Shown here: positions 1 through 4,880 of the stretch, one piece after another
Numbering within the stretch: the stretch's first letter is position 1
Layout: the number at the start of each line of letters is the position of its first letter
Source: Thermococcaceae archaeon
GTDB taxonomy: Archaea > Methanobacteriota_B > Thermococci > Thermococcales > Thermococcaceae
Assembly (NCBI GenBank): GCA_027064745.1
Contig: JAMOPD010000385.1
Span: 1-6,078, forward strand
Direction: 5' to 3'
Length of the DNA stretch: 6,078 nucleotides
The notes under the pieces: model-generated
What the model saw: only the letters and a program-made list of their open reading frames with translations
Told to the model about the DNA's origin: nothing
Database searches by the model: none
Position numbers and translations under genes: made by a program

Positions 1-223
1 CATAATCTCCCGCCTTAATGTTGAAAAGAGTTGAAGTGAATGGGCCAACTTTTTTCACTATAATCGCATTATCTCCAGCTAAGCTGAATGGCTTTTCCCC
101 TATCCCAGGAAGCCATAGCATTATGAACTGCCCTGGGATGAATTTCAGTCCTTCCTCAAAGTAGAATGCTTTTATTCCTTCTGCAACAGTTCTAACATCC
201 TTTATCCTAACCCTCCTGAGCAT
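1..223 (-). CDS. pyrK: Dihydroorotate dehydrogenase B electron-transfer subunit PyrK, N-terminal 74 codons (cut by window edge)
   Basis: This is the start of an iron-sulfur flavoprotein subunit that passes electrons from the FMN-containing dihydroorotate dehydrogenase (PyrD-B) through FAD and a [2Fe-2S] cluster to NAD+, in cytoplasmic UMP synthesis. I translated it by hand from the ATG at 223-221. It begins MLRRVRIKDVRTVAEG and shows the ferredoxin-reductase-like FAD domain: FIPGQFIMLWLPG at residues 28-40, then KPFSL at 44-48 (the flavin-contacting R-P-x-S position, with Lys for Arg) and VGPFTSTLF at 59-67. The NAD lobe and the cysteine cluster would lie outside the window. The start overlaps the end of pyrC by 17 bases in another frame, so the two are probably co-transcribed and translationally coupled; a G-rich AGGGGGTT precedes the ATG by about 9 bases. 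Identification rests on remembered Thermococcales PyrK sequences and the pyrC linkage. The gene is open to the edge with no stop. Confidence 0.88.
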   Translation of the reverse strand, partial: MLRRVRIKDVRTVAEGIKAFYFEEGLKFIPGQFIMLWLPGIGEKPFSLAGDNAIIVKKVGPFTSTLFNIKAGDY

Positions 224-1433
224 TGATCCGAACCCCCTTTGGCTTTCCTATGATTTCATCTTCCTCCATAACAACCTCTCCCCTTAGCAGAGTCATTCTA
301 ACCTTTCCCCTCAGTTTTCTACCTTCCCATGGACTCCATTTAGCTTTGGTGTAGAACTCTTCAGGTTTAACCTTCCATTCCTCCTTTAAATCCACAACAA
401 TCAAATCAGCATCCTTTCCGATGTCGAACCCTTTATTCTTTATCCCGAAAATTTTTGCGGGATTCACTGATGTCTTCTTCACTATATCCCACAAACCTAT
501 TAGCCCTCTGTTATATGCATCCAAGAGTAACGCCAGCTCTGTTTCCAGTCCAGGAATACCTGCAGCGCCATTTTCCTTATCCTCCATTGTATGGGGGGCG
601 TGATCACTGGCTATTACAGGAATTTTATCCAGATTTTTCCACAGGAAACTAACATCTTTTTCGCTCCTTAACGGTGGATAAACCTTGAGGAGTTTGTTTT
701 TCTTATAATCCTCTTTTGTGAGGAAAAGATGATGAGCCGTTACCTCAAAACTAACCCATGATAGTGCTGAGTCAAGTATGTTCTGAAGTCCACCCGCTGT
801 TGAGACATGGCAAATGTGAAGGGCTTTTTTAAGGCTTTTTGCGACATGAAGTGCTCTTTTTATTGCCATCTCCTCAACGATATTGGGCCTCTCAGGGAAC
901 TTCTGAATCAGCGTAAAATCCTCTGCATGAACGCTTAACCTCCTTTTTGCACATGAATAATCCTCTATGAAGTTTTTAGAGTATATACCTCCCGTCGAAG
1001 CTCCCATAAAGCTTTTGTAAAAGTCAGCCTCCACTTGCTGTACCTCCTTACAGTTTCCTGCAATCAGGAATCCAAGTGCATAGTCAGCGTACGATTTCCT
1101 CCTGAAAAGCTCTGCTCTTTTTTTGAAGGTTCCCTTATCCATAACCAGAGGATCCGTGTTTGGCATATCAAAAACGGTTGTTATACCTCCATGAAGAGCG
1201 GCTTTCGTTCCGCTTTCAACTGTCTCCTTTTTCTTCTGATTGAAATCCCTGAGGTGCACATGCACATCTATCATTCCCGGGAGGAGTATTTCGTGGGATT
1301 TAAGTTTTATCCTTTTCTCCCCTGAGAGTGGAGTTTTAGAGAGCCTGCTTATTTTTCCATTCGATATTCCAATGTAACCAGTTACTACTTCACCATCCAG
1401 TATAAACCTGCCATGTATAACGAGCTCTTCCAT
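207..1433 (-). CDS. pyrC: Dihydroorotase (archaeal class I type)
   Basis: This enzyme catalyses the reversible cyclisation of N-carbamoyl-L-aspartate to L-dihydroorotate, the third step of de novo pyrimidine synthesis, in the cytoplasm. The 408-residue protein has the full amidohydrolase (TIM-barrel) signature. DVHVHLRD at 56-63 gives metal ligands H58 and H60. YKSFMGASTGG follows at 139-149, with K140 a candidate carboxylated lysine. SVHAED lies at 167-172 (H169), HICHVST at 206-212 (H209), AHHLFLT at 233-239, and ASDHAPH at 275-281 with the catalytic D277. KWSPWEG at 365-371 is the conserved C-terminal family motif. Length and N-terminus (MEELVIHGRF) fit archaeal homologues, so I keep the ATG at 1433. 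No clear Shine-Dalgarno precedes it, but a TATA/BRE lies 33-44 bases upstream, so the mRNA is probably leaderless or nearly so. It is first in an operon with pyrK. All key residues appear intact. Confidence 0.95.
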   Translation of the reverse strand: MEELVIHGRFILDGEVVTGYIGISNGKISRLSKTPLSGEKRIKLKSHEILLPGMIDVHVHLRDFNQKKKETVESGTKAALHGGITTVFDMPNTDPLVMDKGTFKKRAELFRRKSYADYALGFLIAGNCKEVQQVEADFYKSFMGASTGGIYSKNFIEDYSCAKRRLSVHAEDFTLIQKFPERPNIVEEMAIKRALHVAKSLKKALHICHVSTAGGLQNILDSALSWVSFEVTAHHLFLTKEDYKKNKLLKVYPPLRSEKDVSFLWKNLDKIPVIASDHAPHTMEDKENGAAGIPGLETELALLLDAYNRGLIGLWDIVKKTSVNPAKIFGIKNKGFDIGKDADLIVVDLKEEWKVKPEEFYTKAKWSPWEGRKLRGKVRMTLLRGEVVMEEDEIIGKPKGVRINAQEG

Positions 1434-1445
1434 AAGTGCCCGAAT

Positions 1446-1463
1446 GAACCTTCAGAAAGGTCC
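1446..1463. repeat. Imperfect 7-bp inverted repeat just downstream of the pyrC TATA box (possible operator)
   Basis: GAACCTT (1446-1452), CAGA, AAGGTCC (1457-1463) form an inverted repeat with 6 of 7 pairs matching. It abuts the TATA element at 1465 and ends close to the predicted start of transcription. A protein bound here would block polymerase, a usual mode of archaeal repression. No known regulator motif was recognised. Chance occurrence is quite possible. Confidence 0.3.
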
Positions 1464-1464
1464 A

Positions 1465-1477
1465 TTTTAAGGTTTTT
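1465..1477 (-). promoter_or_regulatory. Promoter (BRE + TATA) of pyrC-pyrK
   Basis: Read on the minus strand this is AAAAACCTTAAAA: an A-rich BRE, two C residues, then a TTAAAA TATA element, close to the Thermococcales AAAnnTTWAWA pattern. The TATA centre is about 35 bases before the pyrC ATG. Archaeal initiation about 25 bases downstream of the TATA centre would leave only about 5-10 bases of leader, in line with the missing Shine-Dalgarno. The start site is inferred, not seen. Confidence 0.6.
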
Positions 1478-1501
1478 GATTATGTGAAATCATGGTTTGA
1501 A

Positions 1502-1525
1502 AATCATATCAGAACGGAGATGATT
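1502..1525. repeat. Inverted repeat AATCATATC-N6-GAGATGATT
   Basis: The two 9-base arms (1502-1510 and 1517-1525) are complementary at 8 of 9 positions around a 6-base spacer. This is a typical footprint size for a dimeric helix-turn-helix regulator. The core AAATCAT also occurs at 1487-1493, 14 bases before the AAATCAT at 1501-1507, and as ATGATTT at 1520-1526. The cluster lies upstream of the pyrC TATA box. The function is inferred only from symmetry and position. Confidence 0.4.
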
Positions 1526-1536
1526 TTTTCGGATTT

Positions 1537-1554
1537 CTACGTTATTTATCGTAG
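1537..1554. repeat. Inverted repeat CTACG-N8-CGTAG
   Basis: Perfect 5-base arms (1537-1541 and 1550-1554) flank the AT spacer TTATTTAT. It lies midway between the two divergent promoters. The arms are short, so its significance is weak unless it is conserved in related genomes. Confidence 0.3.
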
Positions 1555-1601
1555 TCATAATTTAATATAACACCCGATACATACACATTTACCCGTTCAT
1601 A

Positions 1602-1615
1602 GACATATTTATGTC
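1602..1615. repeat. Perfect inverted repeat GACATA-TT-TATGTC
   Basis: Six-base arms separated by two T residues give a compact 14-base palindrome, of the size bound by Lrp/AsnR- or ArsR-like dimers. It is about 185 bases before the binding-protein start and about 170 bases from the pyrC start, too far from either to act by simple promoter occlusion. The AT-rich centre could also serve as a TATA-like element. No regulator can be named. Confidence 0.35.
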
Positions 1616-1685
1616 GCATTGCTGTTATTAACATCTGTAAACCCCGATGAAGCCTATTTACTGGAATATTTGCGTATTTTTCTCT

Positions 1686-1707
1686 GTTACTTTTACAACA
1701 ACGTAAC
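1686..1707. repeat. Inverted repeat GTTAC-N12-GTAAC
   Basis: Perfect 5-base arms at 1686-1690 and 1703-1707 end directly against the candidate TATA element at 1709. This is the position of an archaeal activator or BRE-proximal site for the transporter gene. The arms are short and the call is tentative. Confidence 0.25.
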
Positions 1708-1717
1708 TCTTAAAAGG
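1703..1717 (+). promoter_or_regulatory. Candidate promoter of the ABC binding-protein gene
   Basis: GTAACTCTTAAAAGG contains a TTAAAAG TATA-like element at 1711-1717 behind a moderate BRE. Initiation near 1738 would give a leader of about 60 bases that includes the Shine-Dalgarno at 1785. Alternatives are TATAAT at 1728-1733 (leader of about 45 bases) and TATAAAAG at 1775-1782. The last is the best TATA match but would place initiation at or after the ATG, excluding the Shine-Dalgarno. The choice cannot be settled from sequence alone. Confidence 0.35.
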
Positions 1718-1744
1718 GCTTTAGATGTATAATTTTATGCCATT

Positions 1745-1770
1745 ATACACTATGCATTACAGTATTGTAT
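1745..1770. repeat. Imperfect inverted repeat ATACAxTA...TAxTGTAT
   Basis: ATACACTA (1745-1752) and TATTGTAT (1763-1770) are complementary at 7 of 8 positions around a 10-base spacer. The element lies between the candidate promoters and the ribosome binding site of the binding-protein gene, a plausible operator position. The region is rich in A and T, so symmetric matches arise easily by chance. Confidence 0.25.
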
Positions 1771-1784
1771 GAAGTATAAAAGTT

Positions 1785-1792
1785 AAAGGAGG
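1785..1792 (+). promoter_or_regulatory. Strong ribosome binding site fixing the binding-protein start
   Basis: AAAGGAGG lies 7 bases before the ATG at 1800. It supports that start over any internal ATG; the next methionine, at codon 15, would destroy the signal peptide. Unusually, it begins only two bases after a TATAAAAG sequence (1775-1782). Confidence 0.85.
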
Positions 1793-1799
1793 CTAGAGA

Positions 1800-1868
1800 A
1801 TGAGAAAAGCCGAAATTTTGGCTTTATTGTTTGTTTTTGTAATGTTGCTGTCGCCACTTGCGGCAGCC
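1800..1868 (+). other. Signal peptide of the binding protein
   Basis: MRK gives a positive n-region, residues 7-18 (LALLFVFVMLLS) form the hydrophobic core, and PLAAA precedes the mature KQGPAAD. The Ala-x-Ala end suggests signal peptidase I after residue 23. There is no cysteine near the cleavage site, so this is not an N-terminal lipoprotein; attachment is instead expected through the C-terminus. Confidence 0.8.
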
Positions 1869-4589
1869 AAGCAGGGTCCTGCAGCAGACGTTGTCTACAT
1901 CAGCACCAGGACTAATCAGGAATCAGCAATTACAGATGTTGCAAAGGGGAATCTTGACATTTTCCTCCATGCTGTTGGCGGAGCTACCTTCAAGGATTTA
2001 CCTGCAGATGTTAAGAAGAACCTCAAACTTATAAAGACTGCAAGCGGTTATTGGGAAATCACCATAAACATATACCACGACCCCGGAAACCCATACCTCG
2101 TTACAGTTGGAAACGAGAAGTACTTCAACCCGTTCGCTATTAAGGAGATAAGGTTTGCCCTCAACTGGCTTATAAGCAGGCAGTATATTGTCCAGAACAT
2201 TCTCCAGGGTTCAGGTGCTCCGATGTTCGGCCCAATAAGACCGAGCACAGGTGCAGACCAATACTTTGAGCCCGTTTACAAAGCCCTCGGAATGACAGGT
2301 GCTGCAGACATCCAGAAAGCTCAGAAGATGATAGATGAGGCTATGAAGAAGGCCGCTGATGCGCTCGCTAAAGATGGTTATAAAGTTGAAAAGAAGAAGG
2401 CTGAGGATGGTAACGAATATTGGTACTTCAACGGCAAGCCGATTACAGTTAAGTTCATTATAAGAACTGAGGATGAGAGAAAGGAGGAAGGTCTTTACAT
2501 TGCACACCTCCTCGAGAAGTATGCGGGCTTCAAGGTTGACAGGATGGTTCTTGACAGGAGAAAGGCGGGAGGCCTTGTCTGGGGTACTGATCCTAAGAAT
2601 TATGAGTGGAATTTATACACTGGTGGTTGGGTTAGCACTGCGAACGTCAAGTGGCCTGATGATTATGTTGCATTCTTCAACGCCGCTTGGTACTACGGAT
2701 GGATCCCATTCAACGGAAACACCAACACTTACCCAGAAGGAACCAAAGTAACTACAGTTAAAGAGTTCGTCGACTACATCGGCGGCCCGGAGGCTGCTAT
2801 AGAGAAGCTCAACCTCCAGTACTACAACACGCCAGACAAGCTTAAGGAGATTTATGACTGGACAGTTGAGGAAGTCACCAAACTCGCCGTCCTCAACAAG
2901 GTTACAGTCAACAACAAGACCTACGAGCTCAAAGAGGGAGATGTGGCACACTACTGGGACCTCCAGAAGATAAGCATGGGGCTCGCAGTGATGGACTCAG
3001 TCAGAGTCTTCATCGCCGAACAGTGGGAGTACTTCCCAGTCAACAAAGAGAGGGTCAAGGCCATAGCCAGGGATGTTTCAAGCGGTCTATGGAGCAGATG
3101 GGGACTTATAACCGCCGAAACTCCTGACAAGAAGCTTAACGTTGCTGAATACTCATCAGCTGGCTCGCTCTTCATGAGTGCATTCAATCCAGTTGGTGGT
3201 CTTGATGACGTTTACTCCAACGCCATCTGGAGGGTAGTCTCAGATCCGGGCATGTACACAGACCTCTCAACCGGAACCTACATTCCTGTGAGATGTGATT
3301 ATAAGGTTGAGAGAGGCAACTTCACAGTTCCGAATGATGCTGTCGTTTACAACCAGACCCAAGGTTGGATTGCTGCTCACGCAGGCGAGCATGCAAAGGC
3401 TAAAATTACTTACACGTGCAAGTGGAGCAACTGGCATGATGGAGAGTCAATGAGCATGACAGACCTCAAGTATGACATAGCATTCTACTATATGTGGGCT
3501 TACAGAGATGGTGAGAACGATCCATACTATGATGACAAGGTTGCCGGGGCTATCGGCGAGACCCTCAAGCTTGTTAAGGGATTTGTCTTCGTTGATGAAG
3601 ACACTTACGTTGTCTATACAGATAACACTCACCCGATTGCTGACGACGTTACGGCAGCCAACAACGTCTGGTTCCCGTCCTTACCATGGCAGCTTTACTA
3701 TGCTATGGGTGAGTTAATAGCTCACGGCTCAGACTATGGAGTTTCACAGCAGTATTCATTCAGTCAGTCGAGTGAGAACATTGCCCAGCTTGACTTACTC
3801 GTTAAAGACCATGTTGCCGACTTAAAGAAGGTTATCGAGAAGCTTGAGGCGGAGAAGGCAGTTCCGAAAGCCATCAAGTCAGAAGTTAGCGATCCGACAG
3901 CTGGTTACGCAGCCCTCATCAAGTGGGCAGACGAGCACGGCCACCTCGTCGTAAGCAACGGACCATTCTACATAGACAAATACGACCCAGACAAAATGTT
4001 CATCACACTCAAAGCATTCAGAGATCCGACCTATCCATTCACCCTTGACTACTGGAAGAACAAACTCCTCCTCGCCAAACTCCAGCTCGCTGGTCTTGAG
4101 ATTCCAACAACAGTTACTGCTGGAAATGACCTCAAAGTTACCGTTAAAGCAGACATGGTTGTTCAGTATCCAGTTGAAGGTACTCAACCAGCTAACAGAG
4201 GATTTGTTACAGTAGAACTCAGAAACGAAGCCGGTGATCTACTCTACAGCGGTGAAGCCAAGCTCACCCAGAACGGTCTCTTTGAATTCACAATTCCCGG
4301 CTCAGAGACAGAGAAACTTGAAGGCGGAAAGTACGTTATTTACGTCAAAGGCGGCCTCATGAAAGGAGTAGTCTCATTCACACAGAAGAAGACAATAATA
4401 GTCATCAAACCGACACCAACTCAGAGCCCGACAAGCTCAAGCAGCTCCTCAAGTGCCACGGCAAGTTCATCAAGTAGCAGTGCGTCATCTACCTCAACTT
4501 CCACTTCAACTACTGGTGGCAAGACTTGCGGTCCAGCAGCATTAATAGGACTCGCACTAATCCCACTCCTCCTCAGAAGAAGAAAGTGA
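1800..4589 (+). CDS. ABC importer substrate-binding protein (SBP_bac_5 class, apparently permuted), CGP-type C-terminal anchor
   Basis: This is the extracellular solute receptor for the importer encoded downstream. The class binds oligopeptides or, in archaea, also oligosaccharides; the ligand cannot be told here. A signal peptide spans residues 1-23, with cleavage likely after LAAA and no N-terminal lipobox. Residues 28-440 carry GNLDIF (50-55) and RFALNWLISRQYIV (118-131), motifs of the second half of ordinary family members. Residues 441-760 carry LNVAEYS (446-452), WHDGESMSMTDL (545-556) and NGPFYIDKY (720-728), normally found in the first half, so the order looks circularly permuted. A helical, charged insert lies at about 660-695. 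An Ig-like beta domain (about 760-870), a Ser/Thr linker (871-907) and a Cys-Gly-Pro anchor (910-929) follow. At 929 residues it is much longer than the usual 500-600. C499 and C540 are the only cysteines before the anchor. Sequons lie at N372, N507 and N518. Confidence 0.9.
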   Translation: MRKAEILALLFVFVMLLSPLAAAKQGPAADVVYISTRTNQESAITDVAKGNLDIFLHAVGGATFKDLPADVKKNLKLIKTASGYWEITINIYHDPGNPYLVTVGNEKYFNPFAIKEIRFALNWLISRQYIVQNILQGSGAPMFGPIRPSTGADQYFEPVYKALGMTGAADIQKAQKMIDEAMKKAADALAKDGYKVEKKKAEDGNEYWYFNGKPITVKFIIRTEDERKEEGLYIAHLLEKYAGFKVDRMVLDRRKAGGLVWGTDPKNYEWNLYTGGWVSTANVKWPDDYVAFFNAAWYYGWIPFNGNTNTYPEGTKVTTVKEFVDYIGGPEAAIEKLNLQYYNTPDKLKEIYDWTVEEVTKLAVLNKVTVNNKTYELKEGDVAHYWDLQKISMGLAVMDSVRVFIAEQWEYFPVNKERVKAIARDVSSGLWSRWGLITAETPDKKLNVAEYSSAGSLFMSAFNPVGGLDDVYSNAIWRVVSDPGMYTDLSTGTYIPVRCDYKVERGNFTVPNDAVVYNQTQGWIAAHAGEHAKAKITYTCKWSNWHDGESMSMTDLKYDIAFYYMWAYRDGENDPYYDDKVAGAIGETLKLVKGFVFVDEDTYVVYTDNTHPIADDVTAANNVWFPSLPWQLYYAMGELIAHGSDYGVSQQYSFSQSSENIAQLDLLVKDHVADLKKVIEKLEAEKAVPKAIKSEVSDPTAGYAALIKWADEHGHLVVSNGPFYIDKYDPDKMFITLKAFRDPTYPFTLDYWKNKLLLAKLQLAGLEIPTTVTAGNDLKVTVKADMVVQYPVEGTQPANRGFVTVELRNEAGDLLYSGEAKLTQNGLFEFTIPGSETEKLEGGKYVIYVKGGLMKGVVSFTQKKTIIVIKPTPTQSPTSSSSSSSATASSSSSSASSTSTSTSTTGGKTCGPAALIGLALIPLLLRRRK
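4410..4520 (+). repeat. Low-complexity Ser/Thr/Pro linker coding segment
   Basis: Codons 871-907 encode PTPTQSPT followed by long runs of Ser with some Thr and Ala, using a mixture of AGY and TCN serine codons rather than one repeated codon. The protein sequence is therefore selected for composition and is not a recent slippage repeat. Such linkers in Thermococcales binding proteins span from the membrane to the binding domain and may carry O-glycans (inference). Confidence 0.75.
4527..4586 (+). other. CGP-CTERM type C-terminal membrane-anchor signal
   Basis: Residues 910-929 read CGPAALIGLALIPLLLRRRK: an invariant Cys-Gly-Pro, a short hydrophobic stretch and a basic tail. I recognise this as the C-terminal sorting signal described for Thermococcales surface proteins (the CGP-CTERM model). 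The layout resembles bacterial and archaeal sortase or archaeosortase signals, with the cysteine as the presumed processing or lipid attachment site. The processing enzyme is not in this window. Confidence 0.8.
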
Positions 4590-4590
4590 A

Positions 4591-4620
4591 GTTTTGGTCT
4601 TAGTTTTTCCTTTTTCTTTA
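4591..4620 (+). terminator. T-rich archaeal terminator after the binding-protein gene
   Basis: Directly after the TGA at 4587-4589 come several T runs (GTTTTGG, AGTTTTTCC, TTTTTCTTTA) without a needed hairpin, the normal archaeal intrinsic terminator form. It would end most transcripts from the binding-protein promoter before the permease genes. Confidence 0.65.
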
Positions 4621-4647
4621 TATTCTAAGCTGTTCTCGGTTTTAAAG

Positions 4648-4746
4648 ATGGTTGCATGGTTTTTTCAGGTTTTTATTACACAAGCTCCTTTTTTGTCAAA
4701 CCGCAAACATACTGCCAGGGGAACCGGTGGGATTCAGTGCAACCAT
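4648..4746. repeat. Perfect 9-bp inverted repeat enclosing an 81-base segment
   Basis: ATGGTTGCA at 4648-4656 is exactly complementary to TGCAACCAT at 4738-4746. In RNA both ends of the stem could extend by a G-U pair. The enclosed segment contains T-runs and, at 4711-4737, an islet richer in G and C than the rest of the gap, with a nested ACTG...CAGT pairing. It could be a structured RNA element, the footprint of a lost insertion, or chance. No known element is recognised. Confidence 0.3.
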
Positions 4747-4789
4747 TAAACGAGCTGTTAACTATCCTCACAGTATCACCACAAGAACA

Positions 4790-4805
4790 GAAAAATATAT
4801 AAAAG
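4790..4805 (+). promoter_or_regulatory. Promoter (BRE + TATA) of the permease genes
   Basis: GAAAAATATATAAAAG is a near-ideal archaeal promoter: an A-rich BRE (4790-4795) followed by TATATAAAAG (4796-4805). Initiation is expected near 4825, giving a leader of about 55 bases that ends in the GGAGGTG ribosome site. This would let the permease (and presumably ATPase) genes be transcribed independently of the binding-protein gene. Confidence 0.7.
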
Positions 4806-4866
4806 TTTTACATGACTGAAAATGTTGATGGCTTAAAAAAATCCTCAAATGAACATATCTATACAC

Positions 4867-4874
4867 AGGAGGTG
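4867..4874 (+). promoter_or_regulatory. Ribosome binding site deciding a TTG start
   Basis: AGGAGGTG is almost a full anti-16S match and lies 6 bases before the TTG at 4881. An in-frame TGA at 4875-4877 excludes any earlier start, so TTG is the first possible initiator and the spacing supports it. Confidence 0.85.
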
Positions 4875-4880
4875 TGAGGT

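Larger units (their letters stand above)
1434..1799. other. Divergent intergenic region, 366 bases, no gene seen
   Basis: This is AT-rich DNA between the pyrC start and the ABC binding-protein start. I see no convincing reading frame, tRNA or box C/D RNA in it. It carries the pyrC promoter at the left end, one or more candidate promoters and a strong ribosome binding site at the right end, and a series of short inverted repeats listed separately. The sugar-operon TGM motif of Thermococcales (TATCAC-N5-GTGATA) is not evident, so the transporter is not obviously part of that glycolytic regulon. Confidence 0.7.
4590..4880 (+). other. Intergenic gap between binding-protein and permease genes (291 bases)
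   Basis: The gap is unusually long for adjacent genes of one transporter. It holds a T-rich terminator at the left, the 9-bp inverted repeat, a strong TATA box at 4796-4805 and a 5' leader with a Shine-Dalgarno at the right. A 48-codon frame (4656-4802) is open, but its start has no ribosome site and its stop lies inside the TATA box, so I do not call it a gene. Confidence 0.7.

Noticed and set aside
1035..1325. 96-codon frame on the plus strand inside pyrC
   Set aside because: It is antisense to the conserved dihydroorotase motifs and has no protein-like features; it is a shadow of pyrC.
1644..1670. CCGATGAAG, resembling a box C
   Set aside because: No CTGA box D follows at guide-RNA distance and there is no terminal stem.
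1434..1799. Thermococcales glycolytic regulator site (TATCAC-N5-GTGATA) sought upstream of the transporter
   Set aside because: No match was seen in this region, so no claim of sugar regulation is made.
2613..2951. 112-codon minus-strand frame inside the receptor gene
   Set aside because: It is antisense to a well-supported coding region, has biased composition and no recognisable domain.
4422..4520. Serine-codon run considered as a DNA tandem repeat or CRISPR-like array
   Set aside because: Codons are mixed and no unit repeats exactly; it is a protein linker, and there are no spacers or palindromic repeats.
4656..4802. 48-codon open frame in the gap, beginning MVFSGFYYTSSFFVKPQTYC
   Set aside because: It has no Shine-Dalgarno, no recognisable domain, and its stop lies within the permease TATA box; it is probably fortuitous.
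4811..4840. CTGA followed by TGATG, resembling boxes D' and C' of an archaeal C/D RNA
   Set aside because: There is no upstream box C or downstream box D at suitable spacing, and the sequence overlaps the expected permease leader.
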